Below are positions 56,992 to 64,000 of a stretch of DNA of 64,000 nucleotides, in pieces. The notes under the pieces were generated by a model. The model did no database searches, was not told the origin of the DNA, and saw only the letters and a list, made by a program, of their open reading frames with translations. Numbering within the stretch: position 1 is the first letter of the stretch; each line of letters starts with the position of its first letter. The position numbers were made by a program, and so were the translations under genes. Source of the DNA: Streptomyces diastatochromogenes (lineage in GTDB: Bacteria; Actinomycetota; Actinomycetes; Streptomycetales; Streptomycetaceae). Location: positions 1,612,001-1,676,000 of the forward strand of contig JAPTYK010000001.1 in assembly GCA_026913215.1 (NCBI GenBank), in the 5' to 3' direction.

Positions 56992-58217
56992 TCACCAGAC
57001 GCGGACCGACCCGCCCGGGGCGAAGGCCGGGCTCGTCGCCCCCTCGGGGACCTGCTCCAGGGGCCGGGCGACCTCCTCGACCGACGGGCCGTGGACGGCG
57101 GCCAGGCGGTCGAGGAGGGCGAGGTCGAAGCCGTAGACGCGGGCGGCGTTCCCGCCGACCATGGCGGCGACCTCCTCCCTCGGGAGTCCCGCGTAGGCGA
57201 TGCGGAGGCCTTCGCGGGAGTACGGGGTGGTGCCCTCGTCGTGGGGGTAGTCGCTGCCCCACATGATCTTGTCGAGGCCGATCCGCTCGCGCAGCGGCAC
57301 CTCATGGGGGCGCATGAAGCTCGCGCCGACGAAGCAGTTGTCCCGCCAGACCTCCTTGGGGCCCTTGCCCATGGACTCCGCGAGGCCGGCGCCGAACTTG
57401 GACTCGGCGGTGGACGCCTTCGTCGCGGCCGACACCAGGCGCCGGTGGTAGTAGTCCAGCATGTCGAGGACGCCCGGGATCCAGCCCGAGCCCTGCTCGG
57501 TCAGGACCAGCTTGAGCCCCGGGTGGCGCCGGAAGGCGCCGCCGAAGACCAGGTGCCACAGGGCCCGGTGGGAGAACCAGGTGGTCTCCACCATGAACAC
57601 CGCCCGCGCGGCCGGTTCGTCGCCGAGCGGCGGGGACGCGGAGCCGCCGTGGTGGTTGACCGGGACGTCGAGCTCGGCGCAGACGGCCCAGATCGGGTCG
57701 TACGCCTCCGCGTACAGCTCGGGGACGGACGAGCCCGGCGGGACGCCGGGCAGCAGGATGCCGCCGGTGAGCCCGGCCTCGCGGGCGCGGCGGATCTCCG
57801 CGACCGCCGCGTCCACGTCGTTGAGGAGGATCTGCGCCACGCCCGCCCTGCGTCCCGGGGCGTCCGCGCAGAAGTCGGCCAGCCAGCGGTTGTGCGCCTG
57901 GAGCCCGGCCCAGCGCCGCTCGTACTCGGCGCGGGTGGGCGGCTGGGCCATCAGGGAGGCCTTGGGGAAGAACGGCGGGATGGTGTTGGGAAGACGACCT
58001 CGGCGACGATCCCGTCCGCCTCCAGCTCGCGCAGCCTGCGCCGCGAGTTCCAGTTGCGGTCGGCGGTGTCGGCGAGGAGGTCCTCGTACGGGTTGACGTA
58101 GGTCGCCGCCCAGGCGTCGAAGTCGTCGTGGTGCTTCTTCTCCAGGTACGGCTTGTAGTCGAGGAGGTCGGCGCCGGCGTGGCAGTCGGCGGAGACGACG
58201 GTGTAGCGGTCCGTCAC
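56992..58217 (-). CDS. Amidohydrolase-2 family protein, paralogue 1 (one frameshift)
   Basis: TIM-barrel metal-dependent protein (PF04909), about 407 residues. The N-terminal metal motif reads VVSADCHAGADLLDYKPYL, with a DxH in place of the usual HxH. Further motifs: AHNRWLADFCADAPGRRAGV, VPVNHHGGSASPPLGDEPAA, HPGLKLVLTEQGSGWIPGVL, and the C-terminal GSDYPHDEGTTPYSREGLRI. These suit the ACMSD/decarboxylase branch of the superfamily. GTG 58217 overlaps the stop of paralogue 2 (GTGA). One C is missing near 57985. It ends the catabolic part of the operon. Substrate unknown. Confidence 0.86.
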
Positions 58218-59504
58218 GGGTTCACCCCCAGGACCGGGAACTCGTGGTCGGTGAGCCAGTGCCGGCCGACCTCGCGCGAGCGGGCCCAGGAGGCCTCGAC
58301 GGCGGCCTGGTCGGCGGGCTGGCCGAGGTCGGCGGGGGTGGGGCCGATCCGACGGGCTGTCGGATCCAATGCCTGGACGTCGAATCCGAAGACCTCGGCG
58401 GCGGCGAGACCGAGCATCCGCCGGGTCTCCGCGACCGGGATGTCGTGGAAGGTCTTCCGCAGCCACGCGCGCGTGTCGGGCCAGGTGCCCTCCGGGTGCG
58501 GGAAGTCCGAGCCCCACAGGATGTTGTCGACGCCGATCTCGTACCGCTGCGCGAGCTCGCGCCGCTTGGTGTTGGTGGCGCAGACGAAGACCTGCCGGTC
58601 GAGGTACTCGCTCGGCGGCCGCTTCAGCTCCGCGAACGGGGACAGCTTCTTGCCGCCGTGCGCGCCCAGGTAGAGCCGGTCCATGAACCAGAGCAGGTTC
58701 GGCAGCCACCAGCAGCCGGACTCGGCGACCCCGAACCGCAGGCCGGGGTGGCGCTCGAAGACGCCCGACCAGAGCAGGAACCACAGCGGCCTGGCCGGCC
58801 AGAAGGTGACCTCGGAGACGTAGATCCCGAGGTGGTCGCCGTACTCCTCGCGCGGCGCCGCCCCGGAGTGGGTGACGACCGGCATCCCGGTCTCGGCGGC
58901 CGCCGCCCACACCGGGTCGTAACGCCGGTCGTGGTAGGGGGCCTTGTCCACCCACATGGAGGGGATCATGAGCGCGCCGAGTCCGGACTCCTTGGCCCGG
59001 TGGATCTCGGCGACGACCTCGCGGACGTCGGCGGTGACGGGCAGGAGGGCGACCCCGCAGTGCCGGGCCGGGTTCGCGGAGACGAACTCGGCGAGCCAGC
59101 GGTTGTGCGCCTTCGCGCCCGCCATGCCGAGCTCCGGGTCCTGGTCGCCGGAGAGCCCGAGGCCGACGCCGAAGGGCGCGGCGGTCTGGCTGTCGACGGC
59201 GTCCGCGTCGGGGAAGACGACCTCGGCGGCCACCCCGTCGCCGTCGAGCTCCTTGATCCGCTGGGCAGGGTCCCAGCCGCCCCGCAGGCCTTCCTCGTTG
59301 TCGTGGAACCACTTGTCGGCGAAGGCCTCGTTGCGCACCCCGAGCCGGGTCATGGCCTCCCGGCGGGCCTCGCGCCCGCCAGGAAGTCGTCGAAGTCCCG
59401 GTGGAAGCGGGGTCGAGATAGGGCCGGTACTCCTCGGTGGGCAGCCCGGCGTGACAGTCGGAGGAGATGATCAGGTACGGGTCCTCATGGCGCTCGTTGC
59501 TCAT
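58214..59504 (-). CDS. Amidohydrolase-2 family protein, paralogue 2 (frameshifted)
   Basis: Same family as its downstream neighbour, about 430 residues after repair of two losses near 59414 and 59378. The start MSNERHEDPYLIISSDCHAG again has DxH. AHNRWLAEFVSANPARHCGV, VVTHSGAAPREEYGDHLGIY, HPGLRFGVAESGCWWLPNLL and GSDFPHPEGTWPDTRAWLRK follow in the same order. The two proteins share this layout, so they are probably a tandem duplicate or a heteromeric pair. ATG 59504 was used. Substrate unknown; a carboxylic acid is likely since members decarboxylate or hydrolyse such compounds. Confidence 0.85.
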
Positions 59505-59533
59505 GGCGAAAGCCCCTCGGTCGGTGAAGCCCC

Positions 59534-60418
59534 TCAGTCGAGGATGAAGTTCTCCAGGTACGACGGGTTGGCGCGGTCGAGCATGGACCGCGAGCGCGCC
59601 GTGATCTGGCGGTCGCTGTGCTCGCTCGCCGGCAGCATCCAGAAGCGGTCGGCGCGGATGCCGTCGACGACGTGCTCGGCGACCTCCTCCACCGGCGTGA
59701 AGGCCACCTCGCGCCCGGCCTCCTTCATCGCCGCCTCGAACTGGTCGAGGCTGCGGTACGGGCTCCTGCGCGGCTTCTGCTTGGCGTACCGCTCGGGCCG
59801 GTTGCGGTGCGACTCCCACAGCCCGGTGCGCAGCATGTGCGGGCCCGGGAAGAGGACGGAGGCGCCCACGCGCGCGTGCTCCGCCCTGAGGTGGGCGTAG
59901 AGCGACTCGGTCATGGTGACGACGGCCGCCTTGGTGACCGCGTACACGGAGGCGGTGGGCAGCGGGGCGATGCCGCCGTCGCCGGAGGAGGTGTTCACGA
60001 CGTGGCCGGGTTCGCCGCCCGCGAGCATGCGGGGGACGAAGGCCTGGATGCCGTGGAAGACGCCCCAGATGTTGACGGAGAAGGCCCACTTCCAGTCGTT
60101 GGGCTCGTGCTCCCACATGCGGCCCTCGGCGCCGGAGCCGACGCCCGCGTTGTTGCAGAGGACGTGGACGGCGCCGAAGGTGTCGTAGGCGGCGTCCGCG
60201 AACGCCCGCACCTGGTCGGGGTCGGAGACGTCGACGGTCCGGGCGAGGACCTGCGCCCCGCCGGCCATCAGCTCGTCGGCGGCCGCTTCGAGGGCGCCGC
60301 GCTCGACGTCCCCCATGACGACGGCGAGGCCCTCGGCGGCGAAGCGGCGGGCCATCGCGAGGCCGATGCCGCTCGCCGCGCCCGTGACGACGGCGACCTG
60401 TCCCGCGCGCAGCTCCAT
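59534..60418 (-). CDS. Short-chain dehydrogenase/reductase of the catabolic operon
   Basis: Classical SDR, 294 residues. TGAASGIG at residues 12-19, NNAGVGSG in VHVLCNNAGVGSGAEGRMWE, and the active site SSGDGGIAPLPTASVYAVTK with YAVTK as YxxxK. The C-terminal extension (SPYRSLDQFEAAMKEAGREV, ASEHSDRQITARSRSMLDRA) is long, as in SDRs that act on bulky lipid or steroid-like alcohols. ATG 60418 overlaps the decarboxylase stop (TGATG). Intact frame. Probably oxidises a hydroxyl to a keto group for the next step. Confidence 0.92.
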   Translation of the reverse strand: MELRAGQVAVVTGAASGIGLAMARRFAAEGLAVVMGDVERGALEAAADELMAGGAQVLARTVDVSDPDQVRAFADAAYDTFGAVHVLCNNAGVGSGAEGRMWEHEPNDWKWAFSVNIWGVFHGIQAFVPRMLAGGEPGHVVNTSSGDGGIAPLPTASVYAVTKAAVVTMTESLYAHLRAEHARVGASVLFPGPHMLRTGLWESHRNRPERYAKQKPRRSPYRSLDQFEAAMKEAGREVAFTPVEEVAEHVVDGIRADRFWMLPASEHSDRQITARSRSMLDRANPSYLENFILD

Positions 60419-61215
60419 CAGGCACTTCCTTCCGGGGGTCCGTCGAGGATCTGGAGCGGGTCGTCGTACCGCTGGTGGACGAAGGGCAGCAGGTCCCGGG
60501 CGGAGACCCGCTCGGCGACCGTGCCCTTCTGGTCGGTGGTCTTCTCGCCGATCGTGATCTCGACGATCCGGCGCACCGGGAGGTCGGCGACCGGGTCGTA
60601 CATGGACTCGCGCAGCACCACGTCCCCGGTGATCCGCTCCAGCTTCCGCACCTTCTCGTTGCGGACGCAGTGGACGAGGACGGGGTCGGCGTCGAAGCCG
60701 GTGCCCTCCACCCCGGGGAGGAACTTGAAGTAGAAGTCGGTCTTCTCGACGGGCTCCGGCAGCGGCAGCGGTCCGGAGACGGCGCCGCGCACCTCCACGA
60801 AGGCGATGCCGTGCCGGGCGAGGGCGGCGCGCACGACGAGCCCCTCGCGCTCGACCGTCACCTCGCCGAGCTTCTTCGGCTCGCCGAAGACCTCGCGCCC
60901 GCCGATCAGGGCCCGCTCGTGGGTCATCGGCATGACCAGCGGGTACCAGCCCTCGCGGTCGCCGTGGGCGGCGGCCACGGCCACCGAGCCGGCGCCGAGG
61001 GGATAGCCGGGCAGGTCGACCTTGCTGATGTTGGCGCGCACGAGGGGGCGCGCGGTGGGCTTCAGCGGGGGCGGCAGGACCGCCGCCACGACGTCCGGGT
61101 CGGTCTCCCAGACGGCGACCACACCGGTGGACCAGATGTCGGGGAGCTTGGCGGACCGCTCGCGGGCCGCCGCCGCCTCGGCGTCGCTGCGTGCCCCGTA
61201 CCGTACTCGTGCCAT
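60418..61215 (-). CDS. Acetoacetate decarboxylase (ADC) family protein
   Basis: ADC family (PF06314), 265 residues. The conserved catalytic lysine sits in GEPKKLGEV (K114/K115), as in the Clostridium enzyme that decarboxylates acetoacetate through a Schiff base. PLVMPMTHERALIGGREVFG and VEKTDFYFKFLPGVEGTGFD are family segments. ATG 61215 was chosen because AAGGGTGG lies upstream and the longer in-frame form would overlap the TetR gene. It is the first gene of an operon with SDR and two amidohydrolases, divergent from tetR. Such ADC-like proteins may also act as aldolase-dehydratases. Intact frame. Confidence 0.9.
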   Translation of the reverse strand: MARVRYGARSDAEAAAARERSAKLPDIWSTGVVAVWETDPDVVAAVLPPPLKPTARPLVRANISKVDLPGYPLGAGSVAVAAAHGDREGWYPLVMPMTHERALIGGREVFGEPKKLGEVTVEREGLVVRAALARHGIAFVEVRGAVSGPLPLPEPVEKTDFYFKFLPGVEGTGFDADPVLVHCVRNEKVRKLERITGDVVLRESMYDPVADLPVRRIVEITIGEKTTDQKGTVAERVSARDLLPFVHQRYDDPLQILDGPPEGSA

Positions 61216-61243
61216 GACGTACCACCCTTCGGGATCGTCGGCC

Positions 61244-61258
61244 TGTAACACAGTTACA
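61244..61258. promoter_or_regulatory. Candidate TetR operator between the catabolic operon and tetR
   Basis: tgtaac-aca-gttaca, perfect 6-bp arms, in the 95-bp divergent gap, 29 bp from the decarboxylase start and 52 bp from the tetR start. Position and size fit a TetR-family operator that would control both. Confidence 0.62.
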
Positions 61259-61310
61259 CCGCGACCGGTGAAGGGTAAAGAGGTCTGCACGCAGAGGAGT
61301 TGGGGAATCG

Positions 61311-61985
61311 ATGGCACGCTCCGCGCTGACCCGCGACGAGGTCCTGGACACCGCGGCCGCCCTGGTGAGGGAGCACGGCCCGGACGCGCTCACGATGCGC
61401 CGGCTCGCCGCCGAGCTCGGCACCGCGGTCACCTCGATCTACTGGCACGTCGGCAACCGCGAGTCGCTGCTCGACGCCCTCGTCGCCCGGACCGTCTCCG
61501 ACCTGGGCGCGATCCGCCCCGGGGCACGACCCCGGCCGAGCGGATCGTCTCGGTCGCCCGCGCGCTGCGCCGCGCCCTGCGCGAGCGCCCGCACCTGGTG
61601 GCGATGGTCCACGAGCGGGGCCTCACCGAGCGCATGTTCCTGCCGCCCAGCGGGCCCTGGTCCACGAGGCGCACGCGGCGGGGCTGCGCGGGGCGCGGGC
61701 GGCGCGGGCCGTGCGCGCCGTGCAGTTCCAGGTCGTCGGCTACGTCCTGGTGGAGCGCAACCGCGAGCGGGCCCCGCCCAGTCCCCCGCCGAGGAGGAGC
61801 TGTGGCGCGGGGAGGACGCCGAGGCCGACGGTCCCCTCGCCCGCGCGCTGGCCGCGCCGATCGACACCGAGCGGCTCTTCACGGACTCCGTGCGGGCCCT
61901 GGTGGAGGGCCTGCTCGCGGGCGCCGGAAGTGAGATCGAAGACACCAGGGACGGGATTGTCGGCCGCGGGCCGTATTCTCAATGA
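61311..61985 (+). CDS. TetR-family transcriptional regulator (frameshifted)
   Basis: N-terminal HTH: MARSALTRDEVLDTAAALVR, TMRRLAAELGTAVTSIYWHV and NRESLLDALVA (residues about 5-55). The C-terminal ligand domain continues as ERIVSVARALRRALRERPHL, RAVRAVQFQVVGYVLVERNR and DTERLFTDSVRALVEGLLAG. Breaks near 61525, 61645 and 61778 disrupt the frame. About 226 residues restored. Divergent from the decarboxylase-SDR-amidohydrolase operon, of which it is the likely repressor. The stop overlaps the exonuclease ATG (ATGA). Confidence 0.86.
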   Translation: MARSALTRDEVLDTAAALVREHGPDALTMRRLAAELGTAVTSIYWHVGNRESLLDALVARTVSDLGAIRPGARPRPSGSSRSPARCAAPCASARTWWRWSTSGASPSACSCRPAGPGPRGARGGAARGAGGAGRARRAVPGRRLRPGGAQPRAGPAQSPAEEELWRGEDAEADGPLARALAAPIDTERLFTDSVRALVEGLLAGAGSEIEDTRDGIVGRGPYSQ

Positions 61986-62956
61986 CCGTGCTTGACGACC
62001 GTACGACAGCAGCGATGTGGCCGGCCGCCTACCCGCAGGGGTACGCGGTCGTCGACGTGGAGACCACCGGACTCGCCCGTGACGACCGGATAGTGTCCGC
62101 TGCCGTCTACCGGCTGGACGCCCAGGGGAACGTCGAGGACCACTGGTACACGCTCGTCAACCCCGAGCGCGACCCCGGTCCGGTCTGGATCCACGGGCTG
62201 ACCAGCGACGTCCTGGAGGGCGCGCCGCTCTTCCCGGAGATCGCGGCGGAGTTCGCGGCCCGGCTCGACGGCCGGGTGCTCGTCGCGCACAACGCGATGT
62301 TCGACTGGCAGATGATCGCCAGGGAGTACGCGCGCGCGCAGTCCGCGGCGCCCGTGCGCCAGCGGCTGTGCACGATCGCGCTCGCCAAGGAGCTGTCGCT
62401 GCCGCTGCCCAACCACAAGCTGGAGTCGCTCGCCGCGCACTTCGGCGTCGTGCAGCAGCACGCGCACAACGCGCTCGACGACGCCCGGGTGCTCGCCGAG
62501 GCGTTCCGGCCGAGCCTGCACGCGGCGGCCGAGCGGAACGTACGGCTGCCGCTCCTGGAGTGCCGGCCGCTGACCGAGTGGGCCTCGGCGCCCGCGCAGC
62601 CGCGGATCGGGCAGCAGTCCTCCTACCGGGCGGGCGGCTGGCGCCCCTCGCGCAAGCGCCCGCCGTGCCCGTACCCCAACCCCGGACGGTACGAGGCGGA
62701 CAAGCCGCTCAAGCAGGGCATGCGGGTGGCCTTCTCCGGCGACACCTCCGTCGACCGCGAGCTCCTGGAGGACCGCACCGTCGAGGCCGGCCTCCACGTC
62801 GCCACCAGCGTCTCCCGGCTGACCAGCCTGCTCGTCACCAACGACCCGGACTCCGTCACCTCCAAGACGGCGAAGGCGAGGTCCTTCGGCACCCCGGTCG
62901 TCGACGAGGCCGCCTACACCCAGCTGCTGCGGGACGTGAGCCCGGCAGACGGGTGA
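61982..62956 (+). CDS. DEDDh 3'-5' exonuclease with C-terminal BRCT-like region
   Basis: A 324-residue protein of the DnaQ-like (DEDDh) exonuclease group. The first acidic motif is GYAVVDVETTGLARDDRIVS, the second HNAMFDWQMIAREY, and the third HNALDDARVLAEAF with the catalytic His. The C-terminal part (MRVAFSGDTSVDRELLEDRT, SLLVTNDPDSVTSKTAKARS) resembles a BRCT domain as in DinG- or PolC-like fusions. ATG 61982 overlaps the tetR stop. Intact frame. It may act in DNA repair or replication proofreading. Confidence 0.92.
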   Translation: MTVLDDRTTAAMWPAAYPQGYAVVDVETTGLARDDRIVSAAVYRLDAQGNVEDHWYTLVNPERDPGPVWIHGLTSDVLEGAPLFPEIAAEFAARLDGRVLVAHNAMFDWQMIAREYARAQSAAPVRQRLCTIALAKELSLPLPNHKLESLAAHFGVVQQHAHNALDDARVLAEAFRPSLHAAAERNVRLPLLECRPLTEWASAPAQPRIGQQSSYRAGGWRPSRKRPPCPYPNPGRYEADKPLKQGMRVAFSGDTSVDRELLEDRTVEAGLHVATSVSRLTSLLVTNDPDSVTSKTAKARSFGTPVVDEAAYTQLLRDVSPADG

Positions 62957-63019
62957 CGCCCCCGGCCCTGCGGGCGTGCCGAGCTGCGCGCGCCCGCCGG
63001 GCGCTCCACCCTGTGGCGC

Positions 63020-63253
63020 ATGGCACGTTGTGAGGTCTGCGGAAACGATTACGGCATGTCCTTCGAGGTGCACGCGCAGGGCGCGGTGCACGTCTTCGAC
63101 TGCTTCGCCTGCGCCATCCACCGCATGGCGCCCCTCTGCGAGCACTGCCGGGTCCAGATCATCGGGCAGGGCGTCGAGGTCGAGGGCAGCTGGTACTGCG
63201 GCGGCCACTGCGCCCGCGCCGAGGGGAAGGTGGGCATCGTCGACAGGGTGTGA
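63020..63253 (+). CDS. Small zinc-ribbon protein
   Basis: A 77-residue protein with many Cys/His: CEVCGNDYG, HVFDCFACAIHRM, CEHCR and WYCGGHCARAEG. Three CxxC-like knuckles suggest two zinc sites of a LIM- or rubredoxin-like type. No signal peptide. It follows the exonuclease and precedes the SURF1 gene. I do not recognise a named family beyond prokaryotic zinc-ribbon. Intact frame. ATG 63020 begins MARCEVCGND. Confidence 0.8.
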   Translation: MARCEVCGNDYGMSFEVHAQGAVHVFDCFACAIHRMAPLCEHCRVQIIGQGVEVEGSWYCGGHCARAEGKVGIVDRV

Positions 63254-63333
63254 GGAAACGATCCCGTACGGTCGGGCGAACCGACCCGAACCCCCCTGCG
63301 CGCACCCCGCGACCCGCGCTGTACGGTCGTGGG

Positions 63334-64000
63334 GTGTACCGCTTCCTGTTGTCCCGGCAGTGGGTGATCCTCACCCTCGTCGCCCTCGCCCTCATCCCCA
63401 CGATGATCGAGCTGGGCTTCTGGCAGTTCCACCGGCACGAGAACCGGGTCGCCCAGAACGCCCTGATCGCGGACAACCTCAAGGCGGAGCCGCGCCCGGT
63501 CGAGGAGCTCACCTCCCCCGGCCACACCGTCCCGCGCGCCGACTACTGGCGGCGGGTCACCGCCACCGGCACCTTCGACACCGCCCACGAGGTGGTCGTC
63601 CGCCGCCGCACCTCCTCCGACGACCAGGTCGGCGTGCACGTCCTGACCCCGCTGGTCCTGCGCGACGGCAAGGTCGTCCTGGTCAACCGCGGCTGGGTCC
63701 CGGCCGCCGCCGACCAGCACTCCTTCCCGTCGGTGCCGCCCGCCCCCAAGGGCGAGGTGACCGTCACCGGCCGGCTCAAGGCGGACGAGACGACGGGCGC
63801 CAGCGGCATCAAGGACCTCAAGGGCCTGCCGGACCGGCAGGTCATGCTGATCAGCAGCGGTCAGCAGGCCGCGCTCATCGGCCGCGAGGTGCTCGGCGGC
63901 TATCTGGAGCTGACCGCGCCCGAGCCGGCCGGCGACACCCCGAGATGATCCCCGAGCCCGACCACGACTCGATCGGCCCCCACATGGCGTACGCCGTGCA
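63334..64000 (+). CDS. SURF1-family protein (3' end outside window, one frameshift)
   Basis: Membrane protein helping cytochrome c oxidase assembly. YRFLLSRQWVILTLVALALI is the first helix, IELGFWQFHRHENRVAQNAL the conserved SURF1 block, then RADYWRRVTATGTFDTAHEV and LVNRGWVPAAADQHSFPSVP. GTG 63334 was chosen for that N-terminus. Near 63943 one G is missing (ACCCCGAGATGATC), giving a false stop at 63948; with repair the frame continues IPEPDHDSIGPHMAYAV, the normal SURF1 end, and runs off the window. Actinomycete members are usually 250-270 residues. Confidence 0.9.

Noticed and set aside
57951..60425. Long Arg/Gly/Pro-rich minus-strand open frame of about 820 residues
   Set aside because: It is an off-frame reading through the SDR gene joined to the real amino termini of the two amidohydrolases by frameshifts.
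53568..61985. Genomic island or prophage
   Set aside because: No integrase, tRNA target, direct repeat ends or change in base composition was seen; the operons look resident.

Overview
The window is chromosomal DNA from a Streptomyces or a very close actinomycete. Evidence: very high G+C with G/C-rich third codon positions, frequent GTG/TTG starts, a chaplin gene, a DmdR/IdeR-type iron box, a fabG-fabI pair, a 38-residue SGM_5486-type microprotein beside an MFS transporter, and a 16S-23S-5S operon without spacer tRNA. The order recN-nadK-tlyA, then rrn, chpE, serB, fabG-fabI, tldD-pmbA-tyrS and moaA looks like core Streptomyces chromosome, not a mobile region. I see no insertion sequence, prophage, CRISPR array, tRNA or biosynthetic cluster.

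Layout. 1-4.4 kb: APC permease with a divergent PucR regulator, then a glycosyltransferase on the minus strand. 4.5-9.2 kb: minus-strand genes for a MraY-like membrane protein, RecN, NAD kinase, TlyA and a small protein. 9.2-13 kb: SCP2 protein, iron-box-controlled ABC ATPase, NagD-type HAD phosphatase, DUF1015 protein. 13-15.1 kb: an RGG/SYGQ-repeat plus TPR protein. 15.2-20.9 kb: complete rRNA operon on the minus strand with leader and terminator. 20.9-28.2 kb: Mpg glycosylase, Spo0M, PEBP protein, HNH nuclease, TauE permease, SPFH-NfeD pair, ABC ATPase, hypothetical protein, ChpE chaplin. 28.3-34.8 kb: NarL-type two-component system, SDR, secreted SLT protein behind a structured leader, double-FHA ABC transporter. 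35-41.5 kb: SerB, SixA, small membrane proteins, CynX-type MFS with divergent FadR regulator, FabI/FabG. 41.7-50.3 kb: TldD/PmbA, TyrS, MoaA, ActP with DUF485 partner. 50.6-53.5 kb: secreted subtilase and a type III CoA-transferase.

53.5-61.3 kb is the most accessory-looking part. It has two minus-strand operons. One encodes an alkylglycerol-monooxygenase-like hydroxylase, a lysoplasmalogenase and a zinc alcohol dehydrogenase, which together suggest ether-lipid or plasmalogen breakdown. The other encodes an acetoacetate-decarboxylase-like protein, an SDR, two paralogous amidohydrolase-2 proteins and probably a VIT1 protein, with a divergent TetR gene and a palindromic operator candidate between them. 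The window ends with a DEDDh exonuclease, a small zinc-ribbon protein and a SURF1 gene that runs off the end.

Sequence quality is the main caveat. About half of the genes, including core ones such as serB, nadK, tlyA and tldD, are broken by one-base frameshifts. The ones I reconstructed are repaired by adding back one base, mostly in a G or C run, so I read them as assembly or sequencing errors rather than pseudogenes. Such genes are given as one CDS over the full repaired span, with the break positions stated.
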